A stretch of DNA of 64,000 nt, taken from Desulfuromonas soudanensis (GTDB lineage Bacteria; Desulfobacterota; Desulfuromonadia; Desulfuromonadales; WTL). Location: the NCBI RefSeq assembly GCF_001278055.1, contig NZ_CP010802.1:124001-188000 (forward strand), read 5' to 3'. The translations under genes and the position numbers were made by a program. Below are positions 32,931 through 41,802 of this stretch, piece by piece; positions within the stretch are counted from its first letter, which is position 1, and the number at the start of each line of letters is the position of its first letter. The notes under the pieces are model-generated. The model was given only the letters and a program-made list of their open reading frames with translations. It was not told the origin of the DNA and searched no databases.

Positions 32931-34807
32931 GGTCGATCCGTTTCCATCTGCCGGCCGCGTTGCCGGTACTGATAGAGAAATTTGCGCCGCAGGAGGCCGC
33001 CGGGGTCATCGGGGATGCGCTGCAGCCATTGCTTAGACGCCCGTTGTTCTTCCGTTGAGGGGCTCTCCTCGCTTGGGGCCGCCTCTGACGTTTGAGCCGG
33101 GTCCTCCTCCGTCCCCGCCGCGGGGGTCCCCCTGGCCGGGTTTTGTTCTCCCCCCCCATCCGAAGCTGCTTCCTTCTTCTCCCCGCCGTTTTGCTCCCCG
33201 TCGTCCGGTTTTCCCGGCGGAGCGGACGCTTTGTCGGAATTTCCCCCGGGGTTCTCCTTCGGTTCCTCCCCCTGAGGCGACGTCTCCGGGTTCTGAGGCG
33301 GGGTGCCCGTGCCGCTCTCCTGCGGCGATGCCGCACCCTTCGACCCTGGATCGCCCTCCCCGCTCTTCGGGTCCGTCTGGTCCTTCTGATCCTTCTGGTC
33401 CTTCTGATCCTTCTGGTCCTGATCCTCCTCTTCCCCCGACCTTTGCTCCTCCCTGTCCAAAGCCTTTTTGACCAGATCCCTGTTGGTCCGGGCGTCGGCA
33501 TCCTCGGGATGGAGCTTGAGCGCCTCTTCATAGGCGTTGAGTGCCTGCGGCAGGTCACCGCTGCGGGCCAGGGCGTTCCCCCGGTTGTACCAGTCGTCGG
33601 CGCTCTCCGGTTGGGACAGGGCTTCGGCCGCCTCCTGGTAACGGCCGGCGCGATACAGGGCGCTCGCTTTCCAGCGCCGGTCCTGAAAGTCCTTCCCGGC
33701 CTGGTCGTACTGCTGAGTGGCGAAGGCGCCCGCCGCTTTCTGGTCCGGCCTCTGCCAGAGGTCCGACCAGGAAGAAGCCTGGGCCGGCAGCGCGGGCAAA
33801 AGGATGAGGGCCAGCAGCACCAGCCAGCCGCGGCGAAACCCCAGGGGAGCCAGGAGGGCCAGCGGCCAGAGGAGCCAGACCCCTTCCTCACGCCAGCGCG
33901 CTCCCTCCGCCCCGGTCTGCTTTTTGGCCTGGTCGAGGCGATGGGTCTCCATTCCGGCCAGAAGCCCCTGCAGATCGCTGTCGTCGACGGTCAAACGGCG
34001 ATAGGTTCCTCCTCCGGCCTGCGCGAGTTGGCCCAGTCCCCCTTCGTCGAGTCTGGGGAGGACGAGGCTCCCCTGGTCATCCTTCAGGAAGCCCCCCTCG
34101 GGGAGCGGTATCGGCGCTCCGGCGGCGGTGCCGACTCCGAGGACGGAAAGATCGTACCCCTGCCGGCGGAGCTTTTCGGCGGCCTCCATGACCTTTTGCG
34201 GACGATCCTCGTCGGTGACCAGCAGCAGCCGTCCCTTCGTCAGTCCGGCCTGGGACAGCAGCTCCCTCCCCAGCTCGATGGCGTTCTGCGGCGCACTCCC
34301 CTGCACCGGCATCAGCTCCGGGTCGAGGCTGTCGAGGAGGGACGCGATGGTGTTGGTATCCTCGGTCAGGGGGGTGACCACAAAGGCGTCTCCGGCAAAG
34401 GCGACGAGGGCGGTCTGCCCTTCGCGGCGCAGGCGCAGCAGGTCCTTGATCTTCAGGCGGGCCCTCTCCATCCGACTCGGCTTCAGATCGGCCGCGTTCA
34501 TGGAGCGGGAGAGGTCGAGGAGGATCGTCAGCGCCGACTGGTGGCGGAAGAGGGGCTGGGGCTCCTTTCGCCAGGCCGGACCGGCCAGGGAGAGGTCGGC
34601 CAGCAGCAGGGCACCGAGGAGGAGGTAGAGGGGCCAGTGGGCGCGGCGCTGGGAGCGGCCGAGGAGGAGATGGGGGAGGAGTTCGGGGTCGCAGACCGCC
34701 TCCCAGCTGCGGCTGGCCAGCCGGCGGCGCCACAGCCAGAAAAAGAGGGCGAGGAGCACCGGGAGGGCCAGAAGCCAGGCGGGGCGCAAAAAATGGAATT
34801 CGTTCAT
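32924..34807 (-). CDS. batB: BatB/BatC-type protein: VWA domain fused to TPR region
   Basis: A 627-residue fusion. Two N-terminal membrane helices, a VWA domain (about 90-290) with the metal site DLSRS in place of DxSxS and a downstream GSAPQNAIELG, another membrane segment, then TPR repeats (about 345-440, DWYNRGNALARSGDLPQALNAYEEALKLHPEDADA) and a highly charged low-complexity tail with tandem DQK units and many Glu, Gly and Pro. BatB and BatC are separate proteins in some species and joined here. ATG 34807 overlaps the batA stop (ATGA). Confidence 0.88.
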   Translation of the reverse strand: MNEFHFLRPAWLLALPVLLALFFWLWRRRLASRSWEAVCDPELLPHLLLGRSQRRAHWPLYLLLGALLLADLSLAGPAWRKEPQPLFRHQSALTILLDLSRSMNAADLKPSRMERARLKIKDLLRLRREGQTALVAFAGDAFVVTPLTEDTNTIASLLDSLDPELMPVQGSAPQNAIELGRELLSQAGLTKGRLLLVTDEDRPQKVMEAAEKLRRQGYDLSVLGVGTAAGAPIPLPEGGFLKDDQGSLVLPRLDEGGLGQLAQAGGGTYRRLTVDDSDLQGLLAGMETHRLDQAKKQTGAEGARWREEGVWLLWPLALLAPLGFRRGWLVLLALILLPALPAQASSWSDLWQRPDQKAAGAFATQQYDQAGKDFQDRRWKASALYRAGRYQEAAEALSQPESADDWYNRGNALARSGDLPQALNAYEEALKLHPEDADARTNRDLVKKALDREEQRSGEEEDQDQKDQKDQKDQKDQTDPKSGEGDPGSKGAASPQESGTGTPPQNPETSPQGEEPKENPGGNSDKASAPPGKPDDGEQNGGEKKEAASDGGGEQNPARGTPAAGTEEDPAQTSEAAPSEESPSTEEQRASKQWLQRIPDDPGGLLRRKFLYQYRQRGRQMETDRPW

Positions 34808-35802
34808 GCGCTCCTCCGCAGAGCCGGCACGGTCTGCAGCACGATCAGCAGCACCGCCAGGCCGAGGGAGAGACCGAGCGGCCAGACATAGAGTTCGGTC
34901 ACCGGCCGGTAGATATCCTTCTCGTGTTCCACCGGTTCGAGTCGGTCGAGAAGGGAGTAGATCTCGGCGAGCGCCTCGGTGTCCCGGGCGCGGAAATAGC
35001 GCCCGCCGGTTTTTGCGGCGATTTCCGTCAGCGTCTCCTCGTCGAGATCGGCCGAGGGGTTGACGGTCCGGGAGAAGAAGAGACTGGGCACCTCCATGGT
35101 ATCGGCGCCGAGGCCGATGGTGTAGATCTTGAGCCCTTGTCCGGCGGCGAGTTCGGCGGCCTTGAGAGGGGGAATCCGGCCGGCGGTGTTGGCGCCGTCG
35201 GTGAGGAGGATCAGCACCCGCTGCCGCCCCTCCTCGGGTTTGAGTCTCTTCACCGCCAGGCCGATGGCATCGCCGATGGCGGTCTTGTTGCCGGCCAGGC
35301 CGATCACCGCCTCGTCGAGGAGTTGTTTCAGGGTCTGACGGTCGAAGGTGAGCGGCGTCTGCACATAGGCCTGTTCGCCGAAGAGGATCAGCCCGAGGCG
35401 GTCGCCGACACGCTGGTCGATGAAGTCTCCGGCGACGGCCTTGAGGGCGGTGAGCCGATCGACCGTCCGGTCGCCGAGACGGAAATCCTCGGTCTGCATG
35501 CTCCCGGAAATATCGACGGCCAGCACCAGGTCCCTGCCGCTTCTCGGCAGTTCGACGGGAGCGCCGAGCCACTGGGGGCGGGCGCTGGCTACAAGCAGCA
35601 GCAGCCACCCGAGGAGGGCCGCCAGCAGCAGAAAACGACTCCTGCCGCGCCGGCCGAGTTCATGACGGACCGGGGCAAAGGGGTCGAGGCTCGGCACCCA
35701 GAGAGCCGCTTCTTCGGCGACCGGCGCCGGGGGGGCAAGGCGGTGAATCAGCCAGGGGAGGGGGAGGAGGACAAGGGCCCAGGGCCAGGCGAAATGGATC
35801 AT
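34804..35802 (-). CDS. batA: BatA-like VWA membrane protein
   Basis: A 332-residue protein: N-terminal membrane helices (IHFAWPWALVLLPLPWLIHRLA and FLLLAALLGWLLLLVASA), a von Willebrand A domain with an intact metal site DISGSM (about 95), TAIGDAIG and LTDGANTAG, and a C-terminal membrane helix. Family knowledge places BatA in the inner membrane, binding partners through the VWA domain. ATG 35802 has GAGGAA upstream and overlaps the DUF4381 stop; a longer frame to 36225 reads over the neighbouring gene and is rejected. Confidence 0.92.
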   Translation of the reverse strand: MIHFAWPWALVLLPLPWLIHRLAPPAPVAEEAALWVPSLDPFAPVRHELGRRGRSRFLLLAALLGWLLLLVASARPQWLGAPVELPRSGRDLVLAVDISGSMQTEDFRLGDRTVDRLTALKAVAGDFIDQRVGDRLGLILFGEQAYVQTPLTFDRQTLKQLLDEAVIGLAGNKTAIGDAIGLAVKRLKPEEGRQRVLILLTDGANTAGRIPPLKAAELAAGQGLKIYTIGLGADTMEVPSLFFSRTVNPSADLDEETLTEIAAKTGGRYFRARDTEALAEIYSLLDRLEPVEHEKDIYRPVTELYVWPLGLSLGLAVLLIVLQTVPALRRSA

Positions 35803-36296
35803 CGGTTCCTCCGGGCCCGGGCGCCGTCGCCGGGGAGGTGTTGCAGCCAGCGGCGGCAGAGTTCGATAACGGCCGGACCGTCCATTTCGGCATTTTGCCG
35901 GTACGGGGAATCGAGGAGGAAGCGGCCGACCCCCTGGGAAAAAGGACGGTCGGCAAAGGGGCGGTCGAGAAATTCGAGCCAGGCCTCGCCGCAGAGTCCG
36001 GCACAGTCGGCAGGGGGGAAATAACAGAGCGCCGCCCGTCGCAGCAGCCTGGAGAGGGCGGCGGCCTGCCCCTCGGTCGGTCCCTGGGCCAGCTCTTCGA
36101 GTTCCGCCAGCGCCAGGCGGCGGTTGCGGGTATGGCGATGGCGCCTCCGAAGCAACCACACCCCGGCCAAAAGGAGGACCCCCAATCCGAGGAGGAGCCA
36201 CCATCCCGGGGCGGGGGGCCACCATCCGATGGCGGCGGGGAGGTGGATGTCGCGCAGCGGCAGCGCTTCTGCAGAGATGGCGGCGGGTGACGGCAC
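35799..36296 (-). CDS. DUF4381 membrane protein of Bat operon
   Basis: A 165-residue protein with a short N-terminal segment containing LPLRDIHLPAAIGWWPPAPGWW, one membrane helix (about 33-50) and an Arg-rich cytoplasmic helical domain. The DIHLP..IGWWPPAPGWW pattern is the DUF4381 hallmark. The family is found only in MoxR-VWA operons, where it may tether the complex to the membrane. It overlaps batA by four bases, and the DUF58 gene ends one base upstream of its start. Confidence 0.88.
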   Translation of the reverse strand: MPSPAAISAEALPLRDIHLPAAIGWWPPAPGWWLLLGLGVLLLAGVWLLRRRHRHTRNRRLALAELEELAQGPTEGQAAALSRLLRRAALCYFPPADCAGLCGEAWLEFLDRPFADRPFSQGVGRFLLDSPYRQNAEMDGPAVIELCRRWLQHLPGDGARARRNR

Positions 36297-37232
36297 CTAG
36301 AGCCCTCCTTTTGCGCCCGGTTGCAGAAGACCGAGGGGGTCGTCGCCCGTCTGCAGGCCGAGGTAGCGGCAGCGGTGCTGCAGGGAGAAGTCTTCGAGCT
36401 GCCGGCGAAAGGCGGCAAAACCCTCCCGGTAGCGCCGGTGGGCGGCTCCATCGCCGCTGGCGATGGTCAGATCGGTGGCTCCGTCACTGACCCTGTAGGT
36501 CCCGGCCGGGGGGAGCTGCGCTTCGAGGGGATCGTAGCAGTGCACCAGGGTGAGCTCGCAGTGGCGGCCGAGAAGGGTCAACTCTTTCTCCACCTCCGGA
36601 TCCCACTGGGCGAAATCGCTGAGGAGGAGAATCCGGCTGCCGGGGCGGGCGACCCGGTGCAGCCGCTGCAGGGTCGCGCCCAGGCGCTGGCGGGGTTCGA
36701 AGGGGCGGCGGGGGGGACGCTGCCAGGCGGGGTTCTCCACCATCTGCCGCAACAGTTGCAGCACCCCCCCCTTTCCCGATTTGGGGCGCAGCTCGCGGTG
36801 ATGTTCTTCGGAGAAGAGAACGCCGCCGACCCGGTCGCCGTTTCCCAGGGCCTGCCAGGCGAGGAGGGCGGCGAGTCGGGATGCCTGCACCGCCTTGAAG
36901 CGGCCGCGGGTGGCAAAAAACATCGGGCGGCGGTAGTCGACGACCAGCAGGACCGGCCTTTCGCGCTCTTCGTGAAAGAGCTTGGTGTGGACCTTGCCGC
37001 GCCGGGCGGTGACGCGCCAGTCGATGCTGCGCACATCGTCCCCCGGTTCATAGGCGCGCACCTCGGCAAACTCCATCCCCCGGCCGCGAAACCGGGTGCG
37101 GTAGGTCCCCTGACCGGCGGCCGAGGACGGTGCCGACGGCCGGCCCGTCCCCGAAAGGCGGTGGCGCAGGGCGATGAGGCCCGGCAGGTCGATGGTGACG
37201 GGAGATGGGCTCGGCGGCAACATGGCGGTCAT
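36297..37232 (-). CDS. DUF58 protein of MoxR operon
   Basis: A 311-residue soluble protein with the DUF58 core: GRGMEFAEVRAYEPGDDVRSIDWRVTARRGKVHTKLFHEERERPVLLVVD (about 51-100; quoted in parts by key residues Y-x-P-G-D-D-x-R-x-I-D-W) and a VWA-like DYRRPM segment. DUF58 proteins are adaptors between the MoxR ATPase and VWA proteins. ATG 37232 is used; ATG 37223 is possible. It starts inside a very short gap after moxR, so co-translation is likely. Confidence 0.9.
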   Translation of the reverse strand: MTAMLPPSPSPVTIDLPGLIALRHRLSGTGRPSAPSSAAGQGTYRTRFRGRGMEFAEVRAYEPGDDVRSIDWRVTARRGKVHTKLFHEERERPVLLVVDYRRPMFFATRGRFKAVQASRLAALLAWQALGNGDRVGGVLFSEEHHRELRPKSGKGGVLQLLRQMVENPAWQRPPRRPFEPRQRLGATLQRLHRVARPGSRILLLSDFAQWDPEVEKELTLLGRHCELTLVHCYDPLEAQLPPAGTYRVSDGATDLTIASGDGAAHRRYREGFAAFRRQLEDFSLQHRCRYLGLQTGDDPLGLLQPGAKGGL

Positions 37233-37237
37233 CCGGT

Positions 37238-38224
37238 TCAGGGGACGGGGATCCGGGCGATCAGCTCTCCGACCAGGCGGTCGACGGTCATGCCGCCCGC
37301 TTCCGCTTCGTAGCTGAGGATGACCCGGTGGCGCAGAACGTCGAAGGCCAGATTCTGAATGTCCTCCGGAGAGACGTAGTCCCGGCCGGCCAGCCAGGCC
37401 CGGGCCCGGGAGCAGCGATCGAGGGCGATACTGGCCCGGGGACTGGCGCCGTACTGAATGGCGCCGGCCAGGTCGTCGCCGTAGGGTTGCGGACGACGGG
37501 TGGCGAGGATGATCTGCAGCAGATATTCTTCGAGATTGTCCGCCAGGTGCAGGGCGAAAACCTCCTGGCGGGCCTGGTGCAGGTCGGCGACGGAGAGACG
37601 CTGCACCTCGGGCTCGAGGCTCGCGCTCCCGGGCGTGCCGATCCCGGCGACGGCTTCGGCCCGGGCCAGGGCGAGGATCTGCCGCTCCGTTTCCACGGGA
37701 GGGTAGTCGATGCGGATGTGGAGGAGAAAGCGGTCGAGCTGGGCTTCGGGGAGGGGGTAGGTCCCCTCCTGCTCGATGGGATTCTGGGTCGCCATGACCA
37801 GAAAGGGGTCGGTCAGATGATAGGTTTTCTGGCCGACGGTGATCTGCCGTTCCCCCATCGCCTCCAGGAGGGCCGACTGGACCTTGGCCGGCGCCCGATT
37901 GATCTCGTCGGCGAGGATCAGGTTGTGAAAGAGAGGTCCCGGCTGAAAGACAAAGGAGCCGTCCTGGGGGCGATAGATATCGGTTCCGGTGAGATCGGCG
38001 GGGAGGAGGTCGGGGGTGAACTGGATGCGATGGAAACTCCCCTCCAGGCGCTTGCCGAGTTCGCGGATCGCCCGGGTCTTGGCCAGTCCCGGGGCCCCCT
38101 CGACGAGGAGGTGGCCGTCGGCCAGAAGGGCGAGAAGGAGGCGCTCGACCAGCTGGGACTGACCGATGATCTGCCGGCTGAGGGCGCCGGAGAGCTGGGT
38201 AAAACGAGACTGTACGGAATCCAT
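37238..38224 (-). CDS. MoxR-family AAA+ ATPase
   Basis: A 328-residue AAA+ ATPase of the MoxR subfamily: Walker A EGAPGLAKTR (about 42-51), the family motif RIQFTPDLLPADLTGTDIY, Walker B LILADEINRAPAKVQSALLEAM, MATQNPIEQEGTYPLPEAQLDRF and a C-terminal lid. MoxR ATPases act as chaperones with VWA partners, here DUF58, BatA and BatB/C downstream in the same operon. AAAGGA lies upstream of the ATG. First gene of a six-gene minus-strand operon. Confidence 0.95.
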   Translation of the reverse strand: MDSVQSRFTQLSGALSRQIIGQSQLVERLLLALLADGHLLVEGAPGLAKTRAIRELGKRLEGSFHRIQFTPDLLPADLTGTDIYRPQDGSFVFQPGPLFHNLILADEINRAPAKVQSALLEAMGERQITVGQKTYHLTDPFLVMATQNPIEQEGTYPLPEAQLDRFLLHIRIDYPPVETERQILALARAEAVAGIGTPGSASLEPEVQRLSVADLHQARQEVFALHLADNLEEYLLQIILATRRPQPYGDDLAGAIQYGASPRASIALDRCSRARAWLAGRDYVSPEDIQNLAFDVLRHRVILSYEAEAGGMTVDRLVGELIARIPVP

Positions 38225-38310
38225 CGGAATCTATCCTTTGTCGAAAAAAAGCAAGCTGCCGCAAAAGGGGCACTATAGCCATTCCGGCCGGAGAGAATCA
38301 AGCCCGGTGT

Positions 38311-38342
38311 TCCCGGCCCCGGGATCTTTTCCGGGGCCGGGA
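38311..38342 (-). terminator. Strong hairpin between htrA and moxR
   Basis: TCCCGGCCCCGG and its exact complement are separated by eight bases. The stem is 12 bp and very GC-rich but lacks a clear U-run, so it may terminate htrA transcription weakly or need Rho. Confidence 0.6.
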
Positions 38343-38380
38343 GGATCGGAAGATTCCCGGGAAAACGGCCCGGATTTATT

Positions 38381-39832
38381 TCAATCGCCGATTTTCAGGG
38401 CCAGGTAGCGGGTGGCCGCGCCGTGCCGGATGAGAAGGAGGTGGGTCTTACCGCCGGTCTCTTTGAGGATTTTGCCGGCCTCCTCCGGGGTGGAGACGGC
38501 CTGGCGGTCGATCTCCTGGATCAGGTCGCCGCGCTCGATGCCGGCTTCGGCCGCCGCCGAACCCGCTTCGACGGCGGCGACCAGAACCCCCTTTTCCCCC
38601 TGGTAGCCGAGTCGTTCGGCGAGTTCCGGGGTCAGGGGCTGCAGGCCGAGTCCGAGCCTGGGAAGGTCGCCGCCCCCGACGGTACCCGCCGTTTGGCCGG
38701 CGTCCAGATTGCCGATGGTGACCCTGATTTCCCTGGCCGCGCCATTTCGCATAATCCCCAGGGCGACCTTGGAGCCGGGAGGGGTCAGGGCGATCCTGTT
38801 GCGGAAATCGGCCAGTTTGTCGACCTTTTCCCCGTCGAGTTTGTCAATGACGTCGCCCCGCTTGAGTCCCCCCTTTTCCGCCGGGGAGTCCTTGATCACC
38901 TGGGAGACAAGGATCCCCTGGTCGGAATCGAGGCCGAAGGAGGTGGCGAGTTCCTTGGTCAGTTCCTGGATATAGACGCCGAGGCGACCGCGGGTGACCT
39001 GGCCGTGCTCGATGAGCTGATCGCGGATCTGTTTGGCCATATTGACGGGAATGGCGAAACCGATCCCCATCGACCCGCCGCTGCGGCTGAAAATGGCGGT
39101 GTTGATACCGACCATTGCGCCATCAAGGTTCACCAGGGGACCGCCGGAATTTCCCGGGTTGATGGCGGCGTCGGTCTGAATGAAATTCTCGTAGTCGTTG
39201 AGCCCCATGCCGCTGCGTCCCTTGGCGCTGACGATCCCGGCGGTCAGGGTGTGGGAGAGGCCGAAGGGGTTGCCGACCGCAAGGACCCAGTCGCCGACCT
39301 CAAGCTGGTCCGAGTCGCCGAGACGCAGAAAAGGGAGGTCCGATTCGTCGATCTTGATCACCGCCAGGTCGGTCGGAGGATCGGTGCCGACGATTTTCGC
39401 TTCGTACTCGCGCCCATCCTGCAGTTGGACCTGGACCCGATCGGCCTCGCCGACGACATGATTGTTGGTGAGGATATAGCCGTCGGGTGAGATGATGGAA
39501 CCGGAACCCTGGCCCATCTCCTGGCGGTTCCGCGGCGAACGTTCGGGTCCTTTAAACCGGGGGGGCTGGCCGAAGAAATGGCGGAAAAACTCTTCGTCCG
39601 GGGAGGAGAAGCCGTTCATCCCAGTGGAGACGGGGATCGATTTTTCCACCTTGATGAAGACGACCGCCGGAGAGACCTTTTTGGCGACGCTGCGGAAGGC
39701 CTGGCCGCTCTGGCGGAGATTTTCAATCCCCTGCTCCTGGGCTCCGGCCCCGGAGGAAAAGGGGAGCCCGCTCAGGATCAGGGCTGTCAGCAGGACCAGG
39801 GGGAGGATGAGACGTCTGGATTTTTCGATCAT
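38381..39832 (-). CDS. HtrA/DegP-type periplasmic serine protease
   Basis: A 483-residue Do-family protease: signal peptide, trypsin-like domain with catalytic His in ILTNNHVV (about 129), Asp in PPTDLAVIKI (about 159) and Ser in NPGNSGGPL (about 233), then two PDZ domains (about 285-375 and 395-480). It degrades or refolds damaged envelope proteins. Its ATG overlaps the stop of a lone receiver protein (ATGA), so the two are made together from the sigma-54 promoter at 40305-40320. Confidence 0.95.
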   Translation of the reverse strand: MIEKSRRLILPLVLLTALILSGLPFSSGAGAQEQGIENLRQSGQAFRSVAKKVSPAVVFIKVEKSIPVSTGMNGFSSPDEEFFRHFFGQPPRFKGPERSPRNRQEMGQGSGSIISPDGYILTNNHVVGEADRVQVQLQDGREYEAKIVGTDPPTDLAVIKIDESDLPFLRLGDSDQLEVGDWVLAVGNPFGLSHTLTAGIVSAKGRSGMGLNDYENFIQTDAAINPGNSGGPLVNLDGAMVGINTAIFSRSGGSMGIGFAIPVNMAKQIRDQLIEHGQVTRGRLGVYIQELTKELATSFGLDSDQGILVSQVIKDSPAEKGGLKRGDVIDKLDGEKVDKLADFRNRIALTPPGSKVALGIMRNGAAREIRVTIGNLDAGQTAGTVGGGDLPRLGLGLQPLTPELAERLGYQGEKGVLVAAVEAGSAAAEAGIERGDLIQEIDRQAVSTPEEAGKILKETGGKTHLLLIRHGAATRYLALKIGD

Positions 39833-40269
39833 GATGCACTCCTTGGGTGAGGCGCTCCGTTGACTTCCTTCGGACAGAGAGAGTCGATCAGAGAGATCAG
39901 CCGATCGATATCGAAGGGTTTGTCGATGGTGAAGGAGGCGCCGAGTTTTCGCGCCCGGGCGTGGGTGGCGCTGTCGCCGAAGGCGGTCATGCAGATGAAG
40001 AGAGGGCGGCGGGGGAGGTCATGGAGCGTTTCGAGGACTTCGAGTCCGGTCAGGGCCGGCATGCGCAGATCGGTCAGAACCAGATCATAGATCTTCTCCC
40101 CGGGGGTCGGAGTCGGCTCCAGCCGTTCGAGGAGCTCCAGGCCGTTGGAGCAGGTGGTCACGGAAAAACCGGCGCGAAAGAGGGAGAAGGCCAGGAGTTC
40201 CCGCAGGTCGGAATCGTCTTCGGCGAGGAGAATCTTCGGGTAGGGGGCGGTTCTGTTGATTTCTTTCAT
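39829..40269 (-). CDS. Single-domain response regulator coupled to HtrA
   Basis: A 146-residue receiver: LLAEDDSD acidic pocket, phosphoacceptor Asp in LVLTDLRMP (about 70), conserved Thr/Ala region ICMTAFGD and Lys in TIDKPFD. There is no DNA-binding or enzymatic output domain, so it acts by binding a partner or as a phosphate sink. ATG 40269 is chosen; an upstream reading to 40371 lies over the promoter. First gene of the htrA unit. Confidence 0.9.
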   Translation of the reverse strand: MKEINRTAPYPKILLAEDDSDLRELLAFSLFRAGFSVTTCSNGLELLERLEPTPTPGEKIYDLVLTDLRMPALTGLEVLETLHDLPRRPLFICMTAFGDSATHARARKLGASFTIDKPFDIDRLISLIDSLCPKEVNGAPHPRSAS

Positions 40270-40304
40270 CGCGGCACTCCGGCAAGGGGTTACTCGGGTT
40301 AAGG

Positions 40305-40320
40305 AGCAACCTGCGTGCCA
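40305..40320 (-). promoter_or_regulatory. Sigma-54 promoter of receiver-htrA operon
   Basis: Minus strand TGGCAC-GCAGG-TTGCT matches the -24/-12 consensus exactly, predicting a start near 40294 and a leader of about 25 bases before the receiver gene. Confidence 0.85.
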
Positions 40321-40374
40321 GGGAGGAGTTGCGTTAAATCGGGGAGTTGGCTTTCCGGGGTCCCGGGGCATCCT

Positions 40375-40405
40375 GCCTCATCGGGGCAAAATGCCTCGAT
40401 GAGGC
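40375..40405. promoter_or_regulatory. Inverted repeat upstream of htrA sigma-54 promoter
   Basis: GCCTCATCG...CGATGAGGC with further internal pairing (one mismatch) forms a 31-base palindrome centred about 97 bases before the predicted htrA start. It could be the activator-binding enhancer, the terminator of the upstream activator gene, or both. Confidence 0.5.
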
Positions 40406-40434
40406 GGGGAGAAGGGAGAAGGGAGAAGGGAGAA

Positions 40435-41802
40435 TCAGTCCTCTTTTAATTTGCGGTAGAGGGTCTTGCGGTCGACGGCGAGAATGCGCGCCGCCAGGGT
40501 CTGATTGCCGTCGACCTGGTCGAGGACCTGGCGAATATAGCGGCGCTCCATCTCCGCCAGGGGGATCAGGGCGTCCCCGTCAGGGGGACCGGAGAAGGGT
40601 GATCTCTCCCCCCTGGGGTGGCCGATAGGGTCGGAAAGGTCTTCCACGGTAAGGCGGTCGTGGCGCGTCAGGGCCAGGGCCCGCTCGATGACGTTGCGCA
40701 GCTCGCGGATGTTTCCCGGCCAGGGGTAGGAGAGGAGCCGGGCGGCCGCCGGTTCGGAGAGGCCGGTCACCGATTTGTTGAAGCGAAGAGCCATTTCCCG
40801 GATGAAGTCCTGGGCCAAAAGCAGGATGTCGTTGCCGCGAGCCCGCAGCGGCGGGAGGTCGAGCTGGATGACGTTGAGGCGGTAGAAGAGATCCCTGCGG
40901 AAGGTCCCCTCGCGCACGGACTCGGTCAGGTTGCGATGGCTGGCGGCGACGATGCGCACATCGCAATCGATTTCCCGGCTCCCCCCCAGGGGGCGGACCT
41001 TCCGTTCTTCCAGGACGCGCAGCAGCTTCGGCTGCAGGGGGAGGGGGAGATCGCCGATTTCGTCGAGAAAGAGGGTGCCGCCGGAGGCCTCGAGAAAGAG
41101 GCCGAGGCGGTTGTCCCGGGCATCGGTGAAGGCGCCGCGCACGTGGCCGAAGAGTTCGCTTTCGAGGAGATTTTCCGGGAGGGCGGCGCAGTTGATGGCG
41201 ACGAAGGGACCCTGAGCGCGCCGGCTCTGGCGATGGAGGGCCCGGGCGACCAGCTCCTTGCCGGTGCCGCTTTCGCCGCTGATCAGGATTGAGGTATCCA
41301 GGTCGGCGATGCGGCTGATCTGTTCCCGGATCGTCTGCAGGGCCGGGCTTTCGCCCCTCAATTCGTCCCCTGGCCTGCGGTGGCGAACCTCCTCCTTGAG
41401 AAGGCGGATCTTCTCCTGCAGGTGACGGTGTTCCAGGGCCCGCTCCAGGGTGAAGCCGAGAAGATCGAAATCGACGGGCTTGGTGACGAAGTCGTAGGCT
41501 CCGGCACGCAGGGCGGCGATCGCGGTCTCCAGCGAGCCGAAGGCGGTCATGATCACCACCGGCAGGTCGGGGCGGTTGGCCTGCAGCTCCCCGCAGAATT
41601 CGATGCCGCTCGGCCCCGGCATGTTGAGGTCGGTCAGCACCACGTCGATCTCTTCCCGGTGGAGGATCTCAGCCGCCGCCGGGGCGCTGAGGGCGCTTCG
41701 GATGAAATGGCCGCGGCGGGTCAGGGTTTCCTCAAGGAGTTCGCCCAGGGCGCGGTCGTCATCGATGAGCAGGATGCGCCCGGTCACTTTCGTTTGTTTC
41801 AT
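40435..41802 (-). CDS. NtrC-family sigma-54 activator (response regulator)
   Basis: A 455-residue enhancer-binding protein: receiver (phosphoacceptor in VDVVLTDLNMPG), AAA+ domain with Walker A GESGTGKE, the sigma-54 contact loop written GAFTDA rather than GAFTGA, Walker B GGTLFLDEIGDL, and a Fis-type HTH ending (RQVLDQVDGNQTLAARILAVDRKTLYRKLKED, about 422-453). ATG 41802 overlaps the kinase stop (ATGA). A consensus sigma-54 promoter lies directly downstream before the receiver-htrA genes, which are the likely targets. Confidence 0.93.
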   Translation of the reverse strand: MKQTKVTGRILLIDDDRALGELLEETLTRRGHFIRSALSAPAAAEILHREEIDVVLTDLNMPGPSGIEFCGELQANRPDLPVVIMTAFGSLETAIAALRAGAYDFVTKPVDFDLLGFTLERALEHRHLQEKIRLLKEEVRHRRPGDELRGESPALQTIREQISRIADLDTSILISGESGTGKELVARALHRQSRRAQGPFVAINCAALPENLLESELFGHVRGAFTDARDNRLGLFLEASGGTLFLDEIGDLPLPLQPKLLRVLEERKVRPLGGSREIDCDVRIVAASHRNLTESVREGTFRRDLFYRLNVIQLDLPPLRARGNDILLLAQDFIREMALRFNKSVTGLSEPAAARLLSYPWPGNIRELRNVIERALALTRHDRLTVEDLSDPIGHPRGERSPFSGPPDGDALIPLAEMERRYIRQVLDQVDGNQTLAARILAVDRKTLYRKLKED

